Positions 19,328 to 27,108 of a stretch of DNA of 64,000 bases are shown piece after piece. Where the stretch lies: positions 2,129,001 through 2,193,000 of the forward strand of contig NZ_JAVBIK010000001.1 of the NCBI RefSeq assembly GCF_032193805.1. The letters are read 5' to 3'. Numbering within the stretch: the stretch's first letter is position 1; each line of letters begins with the position of its first letter. The DNA comes from Rhodoferax potami. GTDB taxonomy: Bacteria > Pseudomonadota > Gammaproteobacteria > Burkholderiales > Burkholderiaceae_C. A program made the translations under genes and the position numbers. Below the pieces are notes generated by a model, which was not told the origin of the DNA, did no database searches, and saw only the letters and a program-made list of their open reading frames with translations.

Positions 19328-20035
19328 TCAGGCGGCGGTATCGCCTGCCGAGTTGCGTTTCTGAGTCAGCCAACCTGCACCCAAAACGGCCACAATGGCC
19401 AGCACATAGACCGCCCAGCGGGTCATGCTTTGTGTGCTTGTCAAGTCAGCATCTGTGCCAAAGAAGGACACCAGCCAAGGCTCGTGAACCACCATCTTTG
19501 CTGCGGTAAACGCAAGCACAGCCGCGCCGATCATGATGATGGAGGGGAAACGCTCCACCAGCTTAAGAACCACGTTGCTACCGAAAACCACGATCGGAAC
19601 GCTGATCAGCAGGCCGATGATGACCAAGTCCATGGCGCCGTGCGCTGCACCTGCTACGCCCAATACGTTGTCAACGCCCATCAGTGCATCTGCCACGATG
19701 ATGGTCTTCATGGCACCCCAAAATGTGCTCGCCGAGGGGCCATCGTGATCGCCATCGCCTTGGTCAGCGAGGAGCTGATAAGCAATCCACAGCAAGCCCA
19801 AGCCGCCGACCAACATCAAACCAGGGATCTTCAAGAGCCAGACGACACCAACCGTCATTACGGAGCGAACGACGATGGCGCCTACGGTGCCCCAAATAAT
19901 CGCTTTTTGTTTCAGTGCGGGGGGCAGGTTGCGTGCGGCTAACGCGATAACGATAGCGTTATCGCCAGCTAACACCAGATCGATCAAAATGATGGTCAGT
20001 AGGGCAGACCACCAAGGCGCTGACATGAATTCCAT
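19328..20035 (-). CDS. TerC-family membrane metal transporter
   Basis: TerC/YjbE-type integral membrane protein of 235 residues, a family that includes manganese exporters (Alx, YkoY). It has seven hydrophobic segments. The conserved acidic motifs inside the membrane are IDLVLAGDNAIVIALAAR and DALMGVDNVLGVAG, whose Asp and Asn residues are thought to bind the ion. The start MEFMSAPWW at 20035 has a ribosome site (AGGA, 6 bases before), whereas the longer reading from 20122 runs into the leader. A yybP-ykoY-type riboswitch lies 100 bases upstream, which strongly supports a role in Mn2+ homeostasis. Confidence 0.93.
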   Translation of the reverse strand: MEFMSAPWWSALLTIILIDLVLAGDNAIVIALAARNLPPALKQKAIIWGTVGAIVVRSVMTVGVVWLLKIPGLMLVGGLGLLWIAYQLLADQGDGDHDGPSASTFWGAMKTIIVADALMGVDNVLGVAGAAHGAMDLVIIGLLISVPIVVFGSNVVLKLVERFPSIIMIGAAVLAFTAAKMVVHEPWLVSFFGTDADLTSTQSMTRWAVYVLAIVAVLGAGWLTQKRNSAGDTAA

Positions 20036-20133
20036 GAAATATCCTAACAACGAGAAAGAGGAGCCGCTGTAGGCGAAGAGGTTAAAGAAGCTAGAAAGCC
20101 ACGCCAACGACCCCGCCCGCAAGGGACGTGAAT

Positions 20134-20245
20134 CGAAGGTCTTGCTCAGGCCCCCATGGATGGGAACCCCGACAGACCGGAAGCGTTGGCTTCGTATTGA
20201 CGATCAGTCGAAGCGTTTTGCGACGCTTGGAGCTACTCCCCTTCG
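20134..20245 (-). promoter_or_regulatory. yybP-ykoY family (Mn2+) riboswitch in the terC leader
   Basis: Read on the minus strand, the RNA begins CGAAGG (20245-20240) and closes with CCUUCG (20139-20134) as stem P1. Just inside are the hallmark loops: GGGGAGUAG behind the 5' strand and CCUGAGCAAGACC before the 3' strand. Between them lie a stem AAGCGU/ACGCUU, the GUCAAUAC segment and a G/C-rich stem. These are the conserved parts of the manganese riboswitch, and it precedes a TerC gene, its usual partner. It accounts for most of the 371-base space between terC and the gene at 20407. I saw no other gene there, and the divergent promoters are not clear. Confidence 0.87.
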
Positions 20246-20406
20246 GAGTAGGCCGAACTATAACAACAAAACTTGTAGGCGTATAGATTTCAGGGGCAAG
20301 AGATTCCTAGTCCCCACCGCGCTTCAAGCAAGACCCCTCGCTACGCCGGAAGGGGCCCTCGGTATATCATGCGCCTCCGTTCAGGCACCAGAGGCAATCG
20401 ACAAGC

Positions 20407-20835
20407 GTGGCAGGCATACACATCACCGATATCGAGTCGGCCATCAATTTCTGGCGTGCGCGCGAGCCTTCTCTCGATGGTGTGTCGCTACCGAGCTCCA
20501 CACGCGCCCTCGCTGAGGTTTACGCACTACTCATCTATTACCACGAGACAGAGGCTGACGAGTTCAGCATGCCAGCAAAAGCGCTCGCGGCTTGGCAGAC
20601 TTGGTATGAAACGACGCCCGATACGCCGTGTATTGCGATTTGCTCCACCAGCCAAGGCGATGAGCTATGCAAAGGCTGCGGGCGTACCTTTGAGGAGGTG
20701 CAGCTTTGGCCGCAAATGGGTCCCGCCGAAAAGCGTGCAACCTGGCGGCGCATCACATTAGATGCCACGTCGTGGCGCTTTAACCGTTATGCTGAGCGTG
20801 CAGCAGAATCGCGTTCTAAGGGGAATCTGCTATAA
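20407..20835 (+). CDS. DUF3717-DUF1289 two-domain protein
   Basis: Cytoplasmic protein of 142 residues joining two small families of unknown role. Residues 1-60 match DUF3717 (ITDIESAINFWRAREPS ... LAEVYALLIYY). Residues 75-125 match DUF1289, a cysteine-rich putative metal-binding module (PCIAICSTSQGDELCKGCGR, then FEEVQLWPQMGPAEKRATWRRI). The start is a GTG at 20407 with a weak ribosome site. It is divergent from the terC leader. Its stop codon lies inside a dispersed palindrome at 20829-20845, so its last two codons are repeat-derived. Confidence 0.85.
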   Translation: MAGIHITDIESAINFWRAREPSLDGVSLPSSTRALAEVYALLIYYHETEADEFSMPAKALAAWQTWYETTPDTPCIAICSTSQGDELCKGCGRTFEEVQLWPQMGPAEKRATWRRITLDATSWRFNRYAERAAESRSKGNLL

Positions 20836-20880
20836 AACTAATAGCTGTTTCCGTAGTAAATATGGCGGTTAGGGCGGATT
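20829..20880. repeat. Dispersed double-hairpin palindrome, copy 2
   Basis: The core GCTATAAAACTAATAGC (20829-20845) contains the TAA stop of the gene before it. A degenerate second part (TGTTTCCG ... GGCGGTTAGGGCGGATTTGG) follows. It lies between the DUF1289 gene and yaeQ, which are convergent. Confidence 0.65.
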
Positions 20881-20896
20881 TGGCTATAAGCCTGAA

Positions 20897-21457
20897 TTAC
20901 TTCCAGCGGATGGGCTCGATATCCACGGTGCTGCTTCCATCTCCCAGCATGAGGACGCCCTCTTGAACCGTCGCTTGCAACTGCATGCTGCGCGCTGCCA
21001 GTTTCGCCAAAGCTTGGGAGGTTGCAGAAGGAATACGCCAAACCTGCAGTTTGTCCAAGCGGCTCAATTTCGACTCGATACCTTTCCACCAGATGTCCGC
21101 AGAGTGTGCAAATGGATATAGCAATACCGCGTCGGACTTGTTGCAAGCCTTGGAGATGGGCTTGTCTTCCGGTTGACCCACCTCAATCCACAGGCGCTTC
21201 TGCCCTGTGAAATCGGTGAGCGAAACATCCGGGTCCTCGGGGTCGGACAAGCCGGCGCCGAAGGCCAGAGTGCCATCGCCGTTGCAAACACTTTGAAGTT
21301 TGTGGGCGTTATAAGCCATCGCGACCAAGCGAACCATCATCCGCTCATCTGTCTCGCTCGGGTGCCGAGCTAGCGTGAGCGCGTGGTCCGCGTAGTAGCT
21401 GTTCTCAATGTCTGCGATCTGCAGATTGGCTTTGTAGATGGTGGATTTGAGTGCCAT
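20897..21457 (-). CDS. yaeQ: YaeQ family protein
   Basis: Conserved cytoplasmic protein of 186 residues with a PD-(D/E)XK nuclease-like fold; its precise role is unknown. The whole length matches YaeQ: MALKSTIYKANLQIADIENS at the start, SETDERMMVRLVAMAYNAHK, LSDPEDPDVSLTDFTGQKRL, then WIEVGQPEDKPISKACNKSD and a C-terminal VQEGVLMLGDGSSTVDIEP. The acidic and Lys residues DPDV...WIEVGQP...K look like the nuclease-type centre. It is a single gene between two repeat elements, with purB next on the same strand upstream. Confidence 0.95.
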   Translation of the reverse strand: MALKSTIYKANLQIADIENSYYADHALTLARHPSETDERMMVRLVAMAYNAHKLQSVCNGDGTLAFGAGLSDPEDPDVSLTDFTGQKRLWIEVGQPEDKPISKACNKSDAVLLYPFAHSADIWWKGIESKLSRLDKLQVWRIPSATSQALAKLAARSMQLQATVQEGVLMLGDGSSTVDIEPIRWK

Positions 21458-21489
21458 GGAGAAGGGAAGAGGGGGAGTTTTATAAGAGA

Positions 21490-21565
21490 CGCCGCGGAAC
21501 CGGCTCCGCCGGGCCGCTGGCGTCGTCCCCCTTCCAGGGGGAAGCGGCGAATGCCGCTCAGGGGG
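21490..21565. repeat. GC-rich multi-palindrome element between purB and yaeQ
   Basis: Nested inverted repeats: CCCCCTTCCAGGGGG (21527-21541), AGCGGC-gaat-GCCGCT (21543-21558) and a trailing CAGGGGG that can pair with the first C run. They are preceded by GCCGCGGAACCGGCTCCGCCGGG. I recall very similar intergenic elements in many Comamonadaceae genomes. It may act as a terminator of purB or as a mobile REP-like element. Confidence 0.55.
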
Positions 21566-22945
21566 TCACACGCGTCTCGCGAGTTCAGACGCCTTGCCGG
21601 TATAGCTAGCGGGCGTCATAGCCAGCAAGCGCTCTTTTTCAGCCTCTGGGATGTCCAAACCTGCAATAAAACCCTGCATCAACTCACGGGTCATGGCTGC
21701 ACCCCGGGTGAACTTCTTGAGTTGCTCATAGGGCTGGGGCAGTCCGAAGCGGCGCATCACGGTCTGAATGGGCTCAGCCAACACTTCCCATGAGGAATCC
21801 AAGTCTTCGGCGATGGCAGCTTCGTTGATCTCCAGCTTGTTCAAGCCGGTCATCAGCGAGCTGTAGGCCAGCACGGCATAGCCCAAGGCCACGCCCATGT
21901 TGCGCAGCACGGTCGAATCGGTCAGGTCACGCTGCCAGCGGGAAATCGGCAGCTTTTCGCTCAAATGGCGTAGCAATGCATTGGCCAAGCCCAGATTGCC
22001 CTCGGCGTTTTCAAAGTCAATCGGATTGACCTTATGCGGCATGGTGGACGAACCCACTTCGCCATCCTTGAGCTTTTGCTTGAAATAACCCAGCGACACA
22101 TAGCCCCAAATATCGCGGCTCAGGTCAATGAGGATGGTGTTGGTGCGCGCGACGGCATCAAAAAGCTCCGCCATGTAGTCATGGGGCTCAATCTGGATGC
22201 TGTAAGGCTGGAAAGTCAGGCCCAAGCCCAGCGGTTCGGGGGTCTCCACCACTTTCTTGCTGAAAGCTTCCCAATCAAAGTCGGGCCAGGCACTCAGGTG
22301 GGCGTTGTAGTTGCCCACGGCGCCGTTCATCTTCGCCAGAATCTTCACGTTGGCAATGCGGTCGCAGGCAGCTTGCAGGCGGACGACAACGTTGGCCATT
22401 TCCTTGCCCACGGTGGTAGGGCTGGCGGTCTGGCCGTGGGTGCGGCTCAGCATGGGCACATCGGCGTAGGCGTGGGCCATGTCCCGCAGCTTCAGCACAA
22501 TTTTGTCCAGAGCGGGCAGGACGACAACATCCCGCGAAGCGCGCAACTGCAAGGCATGGCTGGTGTTATTGATGTCTTCGCTGGTGCAGGCAAAGTGCAC
22601 AAACTCGCCAGCTTTTTCCAGCTCGGGCCGGGCTTCGAACTTGGACTTGATCCAGTACTCAACGGCTTTTACATCGTGATTGGTGGTCTTTTCAATAGCC
22701 TTAATGGCCTCGCCGTCGGCTTCCGAGAAGTTTTTCACCAAGCCCAGCAGGTAGGTGCGGGCGCCAGGGGTCAGGGGTTTGAACTCTTCAAAGCCAGCGT
22801 CGCTCAAGGCGATAAACCAGGCCACTTCCACCTGTACACGGCGGTGCATATAGCCCAGCTCACTGGTCAGCGGGCGCAGGGTGGCGAGTTTGGCGGCGTA
22901 GCGGCCGTCCAGCGGAGAGAGGGCGGAAATGGCGGAGAAGGTCAT
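21566..22945 (-). CDS. purB: Adenylosuccinate lyase
   Basis: Homotetrameric lyase that acts twice in purine synthesis (SAICAR to AICAR, adenylosuccinate to AMP). The 459 residues match the PurB form found in Proteobacteria. The N-terminus MTFSAISALSPLDGRYAAKL is typical. TSEDINNTSHAL and SRTHGQTASPTTVGKEMANV hold the catalytic region, and the superfamily signature SSTMPHKVNPIDFENAEGN is near residue 296. The start is the ATG at 22945; the extra 24 residues of a longer reading are not conserved. It is divergent from the GST gene. Confidence 0.98.
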   Translation of the reverse strand: MTFSAISALSPLDGRYAAKLATLRPLTSELGYMHRRVQVEVAWFIALSDAGFEEFKPLTPGARTYLLGLVKNFSEADGEAIKAIEKTTNHDVKAVEYWIKSKFEARPELEKAGEFVHFACTSEDINNTSHALQLRASRDVVVLPALDKIVLKLRDMAHAYADVPMLSRTHGQTASPTTVGKEMANVVVRLQAACDRIANVKILAKMNGAVGNYNAHLSAWPDFDWEAFSKKVVETPEPLGLGLTFQPYSIQIEPHDYMAELFDAVARTNTILIDLSRDIWGYVSLGYFKQKLKDGEVGSSTMPHKVNPIDFENAEGNLGLANALLRHLSEKLPISRWQRDLTDSTVLRNMGVALGYAVLAYSSLMTGLNKLEINEAAIAEDLDSSWEVLAEPIQTVMRRFGLPQPYEQLKKFTRGAAMTRELMQGFIAGLDIPEAEKERLLAMTPASYTGKASELARRV

Positions 22946-23041
22946 TCCCCGATTGTAGGTTGTGCGCCACTGCAATGACCGCAGGGTGTAGGGGCAGGCC
23001 CCGCTGGATAGAATCAAGCGCTAGTTAACTGCAAAGCGCTC

Positions 23042-23656
23042 ATGAAACTCATCGGATCCACCTCAAGCCCCTTCGTTCGTAAAGTTCGTGTTGTGATGGC
23101 GGAGAAGAAACTTGATTACGTCTTGATTCACGAAGACGTTTGGGCTGCTGACACACGCATTGCCGAATCCAACCCACTGGGCAAAGTCCCCTGCCTGATC
23201 ATGGAGGGTGCCGAGGCGCTGTTTGATTCCCGCGTGATCGTGGAGTACTTGGATACCCTGTCCCCTGTCGGCAAATTGATTCCCACCGTGGGTCGCGAGC
23301 GCGCGGAGATCAAGACTTGGGAGGCCTTGGCTGATGGACTCATGGAAGCCGCAGTCCTCGCCCGCCTAGAGGCTGCATGGGCGGGCCGTGCGCCCGCCGA
23401 GCGTAGCCAAGCCTGGATTGACCGGCAGCTGCTCAAGATCCACGAAGCACTCAAGGCCATGGAACGTGGCCTGTCCGATAAGCCGTTCTGCGCTGGCATT
23501 CACCTTACCCTGGCGGATTTGGCCGTGGGTTGTGCCCTTGGTTACCTTGATTTCCGCTTCCCCGAAATCGCTTGGCGCAATGAACACGCCAGCTTGGCCA
23601 AATTGTTTGACAAGCTTTCGCAGCGGCCAAGCTTCGCTGACACCTTGCCTGCCTAA
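23042..23656 (+). CDS. Glutathione S-transferase family protein (YibF-like)
   Basis: Cytosolic GST-fold protein of 204 residues. The N-terminal thioredoxin-like domain (MKLIGSTSSPFVRKVRVVMA; NPLGKVPCLIM with the cis-Pro; DSRVIVEYLD with the glutathione-binding Asp-Ser pair) is followed by an all-helical domain with HLTLADLAVGCALGYLDFR. The Ser-Ser-Pro-Phe start of helix 1 suggests a serine-type catalytic residue. The substrate is unknown. It is divergent from purB by 96 bases and followed by a strong hairpin. Confidence 0.92.
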   Translation: MKLIGSTSSPFVRKVRVVMAEKKLDYVLIHEDVWAADTRIAESNPLGKVPCLIMEGAEALFDSRVIVEYLDTLSPVGKLIPTVGRERAEIKTWEALADGLMEAAVLARLEAAWAGRAPAERSQAWIDRQLLKIHEALKAMERGLSDKPFCAGIHLTLADLAVGCALGYLDFRFPEIAWRNEHASLAKLFDKLSQRPSFADTLPA

Positions 23657-23663
23657 GCCCTGC

Positions 23664-23697
23664 GCGGCTTTCTGGCCGAAAACGGCCCGGAAGCCGC
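23664..23697 (+). terminator. Hairpin behind the GST gene, possible terminator
   Basis: GCGGCTTTCTGGCC and GGCCCGGAAGCCGC pair over 13 of 14 positions, including one G-T pair, around the loop GAAAAC. No T run follows, so termination would be Rho-dependent or weak. Confidence 0.45.
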
Positions 23698-23764
23698 ATG
23701 TTTACAACGAATTACAACAATACACTCGCCAAAAAGCGCATGATTCTTTACAGTTGCGCACATC

Positions 23765-23986
23765 ATGAAGACGTACAACACTGTCTATAGATGCCGCGAG
23801 TGTGGTGCCACAAGCTACCAGAGAGTGCTGGAGCGCTCAGCCAATGGTTCGCTGCAAGCCACCGGCGAATACAAGTGCACCGGTTGCCGCAATGTTTTTG
23901 CTTCGCTGCGGGATTGGTGGCAGCCACGTCCCCCTATGGATTTTCAAAGCAGCAAGATTTCGGCGCTTGAAGCCGGGATGCGCTAA
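23765..23986 (+). CDS. Zinc-ribbon miniprotein of unknown function
   Basis: Small cytoplasmic protein of 73 residues with two Cys pairs, CRECG (residues 10-13) and CTGCR (38-41), separated by a short basic beta-like stretch. This is a typical zinc ribbon. A Trp-rich segment (LRDWWQPRP) and a short tail follow. I do not recognise a named family. The start is the ATG at 23765, without a strong ribosome site. It is transcribed alone, convergent with the NTF2-like gene only 6 bases away. Upstream is the tandem repeat TTACAACGAA TTACAACAAT (23702-23721). Confidence 0.75.
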   Translation: MKTYNTVYRCRECGATSYQRVLERSANGSLQATGEYKCTGCRNVFASLRDWWQPRPPMDFQSSKISALEAGMR

Positions 23987-23992
23987 CTATGC

Positions 23993-24451
23993 TCAGCTGT
24001 TGGCTCTCTTTTTGAGCCAACGCATCAGGCCTCCTACGAGCGGCAGCTTCTCGTACAGCTCTTCAGCCGCATCCCAATAGTCGCGGTGCAGGCAGACAAG
24101 GCCTGTGTCATCAAACACCAGGTGGCTGGCGCCGAGAATGACCTGTTCGGAGTCTGTGTCAAACCGCCGGAATATGAACCGGAACTCCCAGGTCAAGAAG
24201 CATTGACTCCCTTGCAGGACTCGCTCGGTGACGACGAACCGGGGCCTCTCCAGCGCCACAAACATGTGCTGAAAGATGCGCTCAATGGGGGCCAAGCCGG
24301 TGACGTCGTTAAACGGATCCTTGAAGCGGGCGTTTGTCGAATAGATGGCCCGCAAGTCCACAACCGTTTCAGGCGTCAGTCCTTCAAAAAACTCCACCAC
24401 CCGCGTAACGGCGGGCGAGTTGTCTGCTGGAGGCTTCTGAGGCGAGTTCAT
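23993..24451 (-). CDS. NTF2/SnoaL-like protein of the cfa operon
   Basis: Cone-shaped NTF2-like fold protein of 152 residues. VTRVVEFFEGLTPETVVDLR and IYSTNARFKDPFNDVTGLA form the start of the fold, with the typical F-D-P-F-N pocket residues. WEFRFIF and GASHLVFDDTGLVCLHRDYW form the sheet. It is a small-molecule binding or isomerase scaffold with no assigned reaction. It is the last gene of the operon. Its ATG overlaps the stop of the SDR gene (ATGA at 24448-24451), so translation is coupled. Confidence 0.9.
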   Translation of the reverse strand: MNSPQKPPADNSPAVTRVVEFFEGLTPETVVDLRAIYSTNARFKDPFNDVTGLAPIERIFQHMFVALERPRFVVTERVLQGSQCFLTWEFRFIFRRFDTDSEQVILGASHLVFDDTGLVCLHRDYWDAAEELYEKLPLVGGLMRWLKKRANS

Positions 24452-25300
24452 ACGGTGATCCGTCGCACCAAGGCAAAAAACACACGATCTGGCAGCAGTC
24501 GCAAGAGCTGCATCCAGAGCGTGAATCGCTTCGGAAAGTGAATGTCAAACTGGCCGCGTGCCCAGCCCCGCAACATGGCCTGGGCTGCTTCTGCCGGCGT
24601 AATGAGGGCTGGCATGGAGAACTGGTTATTGGCGGTCAGTGGCGTTTGCACAAAGCCCGGACTGATAAGTGACACCCCAATGCCCCGGTTGCGCAAATCA
24701 AGGTACAGCGTTTCGGCCAGGTTGATCATTGCGGCCTTGGTGGGGCCGTAGGCAAGGCTGTTGGGCAAGCCACGGTAGCCGGCTGACGCTACCGACCAGG
24801 CTGATGTGGCCATGGCCTTGGGCCAGGAGGGCTGGAATCACGGCATCTAACAACTGCAGCGCACCCATATAGTTCACTTGCAGGTGTCGCTCCATATCAA
24901 CAACGTCCATGGCAAAAGCGCGCATGGCGTTGTAGTGACCTGCGCAATAGACCACGCAGTCCAAGGGGCCCATCGCCAGCACATCGCGTGCGGCGGCCTC
25001 CACCCCTGCTGCATCCGACACATCAAGGGGGAGTGCGAGGCTGCCCGGGTGACGATCTACAAAGGCTTGTAGCGCATCTCGCTTGCGGGCCGATACGGTT
25101 ACGATCGCGCCTTGTGCATGCAGGGCCGAGGCAGTGGCCTCACCTATTCCTGTTGAGGCCCCCACCAGCCACACCCGTTTACCGGCCCAGTCGGTCATGC
25201 GGGGGTTGAGCGACTCCCATAAAGACGGCCAGGCTGTAGTGGCTGCTTGCGGGGGGGCTTTGTTGCCGTTCCCAGCGCTTGCAAAGTGATTGTTGGACAT
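24448..25300 (-). pseudogene. Short-chain dehydrogenase/reductase with a single-base frameshift
   Basis: SDR-family oxidoreductase of the cfa operon, split between two frames. The first part carries the NAD(P) site (WLVGASTGIGEATASALHA), the CAGH motif and the SLVGS catalytic Ser region. The second part continues with GYRGLPNSLAYGPTKAAMIN, holding the YxxxK catalytic pair, and SPGFVQTPLT. Continuity is restored if one base, the T at 24784 on the plus strand, is removed (SLVGSV-AGYRGLP), giving about 283 residues. As written, the protein would end in an unrelated tail at 24698. The site is not a homopolymer. It is either a true inactivation or a sequence error. Its start is 3 bases after the DUF3833 stop and it overlaps the next gene. 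Confidence 0.85.
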
Positions 25301-25303
25301 AGA

Positions 25304-25837
25304 TCAGCGCCGCGTGAATGAGAGAGTGACCTCTCCCAACTTCACGCCAAATTTGCTCATGGTGGCTTTATTGAGCATGACTTTGTCCGTCATCAGGTAC
25401 ATCCAGTCATCAAATCGCACTTCGTAGACGCTTCCGTCCACCGGCAAACTCAGCGTGTAGGTCCAGTAAAACGCGTTGCCACGTGCCTGCCCCTGCGCAA
25501 CGCCAATAACGTCGTCGGCCGTCCCCGTGTAGCGGCCGTCTGCCAGGCGGGTCAGGCGCCAGATCCGTTTCTGCTTGCTGCCGTCCGAGTAAGTGAAGTC
25601 TTCGTCGAGCACCCCTTGATCCCCCTGCCAGCTGCAGTTCATCACGACGGTGAAGCGCTTGACGACGCTGCCTGAACGGTCAGTGAAAACGCCATAAGCG
25701 TCTAGGGTGCCGTTGAAGTAGTCTTTGAGGTCCAGCGTGGGTTTGTCGTTGCGGTATTGGTCAATGGATTGGGAGGCACACCCCCCCAAGGCCAACAAGC
25801 TGCCGGTGGCAGCCGTAAGAAGTAAGCGTCGTTTCAT
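25304..25837 (-). CDS. DUF3833 lipoprotein
   Basis: Predicted outer-membrane lipoprotein of 177 residues. The signal MKRRLLLTAATGSLLALGGC ends in a clear lipobox with Cys20. The mature part matches DUF3833: LDLKDYFNGTLDAYGVFTDR, RFTVVMNCSWQG, DGSKQKRIWRL and YEVRFDDWMYLMTDKVMLNK, a lipocalin-like beta pattern. This family is almost always found with cfa, DUF1365 and the FAD oxidase. Its ATG overlaps the MFS stop (ATGA at 25834-25837). The function is unknown; a role in envelope lipid handling is inferred from context. Confidence 0.92.
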   Translation of the reverse strand: MKRRLLLTAATGSLLALGGCASQSIDQYRNDKPTLDLKDYFNGTLDAYGVFTDRSGSVVKRFTVVMNCSWQGDQGVLDEDFTYSDGSKQKRIWRLTRLADGRYTGTADDVIGVAQGQARGNAFYWTYTLSLPVDGSVYEVRFDDWMYLMTDKVMLNKATMSKFGVKLGEVTLSFTRR

Positions 25838-27108
25838 GGCGTCCTCCGCAAAATGAGGGTGTAGAGCAGTCCTGCGGCAATTGCTTTGAGGCCACAGGGC
25901 AAGAGACAGTAGGCCACAGTCAGGGCGTTGAGGGCGACCGGGTCCCTGGCGCCGGGCGCGTAGCCCCACCACGCAAGTGCGGGCAGCGCCACACCTGCGG
26001 CCAGTGCCAGGTTGAGCTTGGTGACAAAGTTCCACCAACCAAAGTAGGCCCCTTCAGATTGCCCCTGATCCCCTTGCCGTGCGATGAGTCCAGCGAGCAG
26101 CGCGCCGGGGATCGTGAGGTCAGTTCCCAGTGCAATGCCCGAGAGGGCACACACCAGCACAAAAGGCACGGTATCGCCTGCGCCGAGTTGGGAGGCAAAG
26201 ATGAAGACTGCAATCGATAGCAACATTCCACACAGCCAGGTGCGCGCCAGCCCGATTCGGGCGACCGCTTTGAGCCACAGTGGAATGGTGACAGCAGCAG
26301 AAATAAAGTAGCTGCCTAGAAACAGGGGTTCGTGTGCAGGTGCGGCTTGCAAGCGGTCTTGCACAAAAAACAAAATCAGGGTGGCGGGTATTGCGCTGGC
26401 GATACCGTTCACCACAAACACGGCGAGCAGTGCCCGGAAGTCCGCACGGGCCAAGGGGCGCCATACGGACTGCTTGGATTCCGTGCCTGTTGCATGGCTC
26501 GCCGCAGAGGTAATCGGCGGCTTGGGAGCACGAGTCCACAGCCACCATCCCATGCTAATTGCTATAAAAAATATAGCGGTAGTCGCAGGTAAACCAAGGG
26601 CTGTGGGCGCAATTGCCGCAGTAATCACGCCAGCCAGGCCCAGGCCTTCCCTCCATGCCACGACTTGGCTGCGATAGTGCTCGCTTCCTCCCAGCATCGC
26701 TCCCCAGCTTTGGTGGCTGATACTCAAAAAGCTGTAAGCGAGATAGGTCACCAGTAGAGTGCCCGCCGCCCAGACGAGCAAAAGCTGGGGATCGCTCACC
26801 ATGGGAAAAAACAGTCCATAAAACCCGGCGCCCAGCAGCGCGCACGCCACCGCTGCCCGTTGCAGGAGCGTGCTGGCGCCCCTTTGGTAGAGGGCATCAC
26901 TCCAGCGTCCCAGCAGAGGGTCAAAAAACGCATCGAGCAGCCGGGCGAAAAGGAGGACTCCGCCGAGCGCCGCCATCGAGACGCCGAACGTCTTCGCATA
27001 GTGATTGGGCAGCACCACATACAGGGGGAGTGCTACAAAAGCCAATGGCAAACCCATCATCCCGTAGCGCAAGCCCTGCCGGATGCTTAAGGCGTCGGAA
27101 TGGCTCAC
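25834..27108 (-). CDS. MFS transporter (GPH-like) of the cfa operon
   Basis: Inner-membrane transporter of 424 residues with about twelve hydrophobic segments. The pattern resembles the glycoside-pentoside-hexuronide branch: LRYGMMGLPLAFVALPLYV at the start, RLLDAFFDPLLGRWSD in the first cytoplasmic loop. The substrate is unknown. The region PATTAIFFIAISMGWW is encoded across a 17-base dispersed palindrome (26561-26577), which may be a repeat insertion tolerated in a membrane helix. Four-base ATGA overlaps join it to both neighbours (27105-27108 and 25834-25837). Confidence 0.9.
   Translation of the reverse strand: MSHSDALSIRQGLRYGMMGLPLAFVALPLYVVLPNHYAKTFGVSMAALGGVLLFARLLDAFFDPLLGRWSDALYQRGASTLLQRAAVACALLGAGFYGLFFPMVSDPQLLLVWAAGTLLVTYLAYSFLSISHQSWGAMLGGSEHYRSQVVAWREGLGLAGVITAAIAPTALGLPATTAIFFIAISMGWWLWTRAPKPPITSAASHATGTESKQSVWRPLARADFRALLAVFVVNGIASAIPATLILFFVQDRLQAAPAHEPLFLGSYFISAAVTIPLWLKAVARIGLARTWLCGMLLSIAVFIFASQLGAGDTVPFVLVCALSGIALGTDLTIPGALLAGLIARQGDQGQSEGAYFGWWNFVTKLNLALAAGVALPALAWWGYAPGARDPVALNALTVAYCLLPCGLKAIAAGLLYTLILRRTP
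26561..26577. repeat. Dispersed palindrome core, copy 3 (inside the MFS gene)
   Basis: GCTATAAAAAATATAGC is a 17-base core of the same length and design as the intergenic copies. Here it lies in frame inside a membrane-helix coding region. Confidence 0.55.

Noticed and set aside
22034-22978. Plus-strand ORF of 314 codons opposite purB
   Set aside because: Antisense shadow of purB; no family resemblance.
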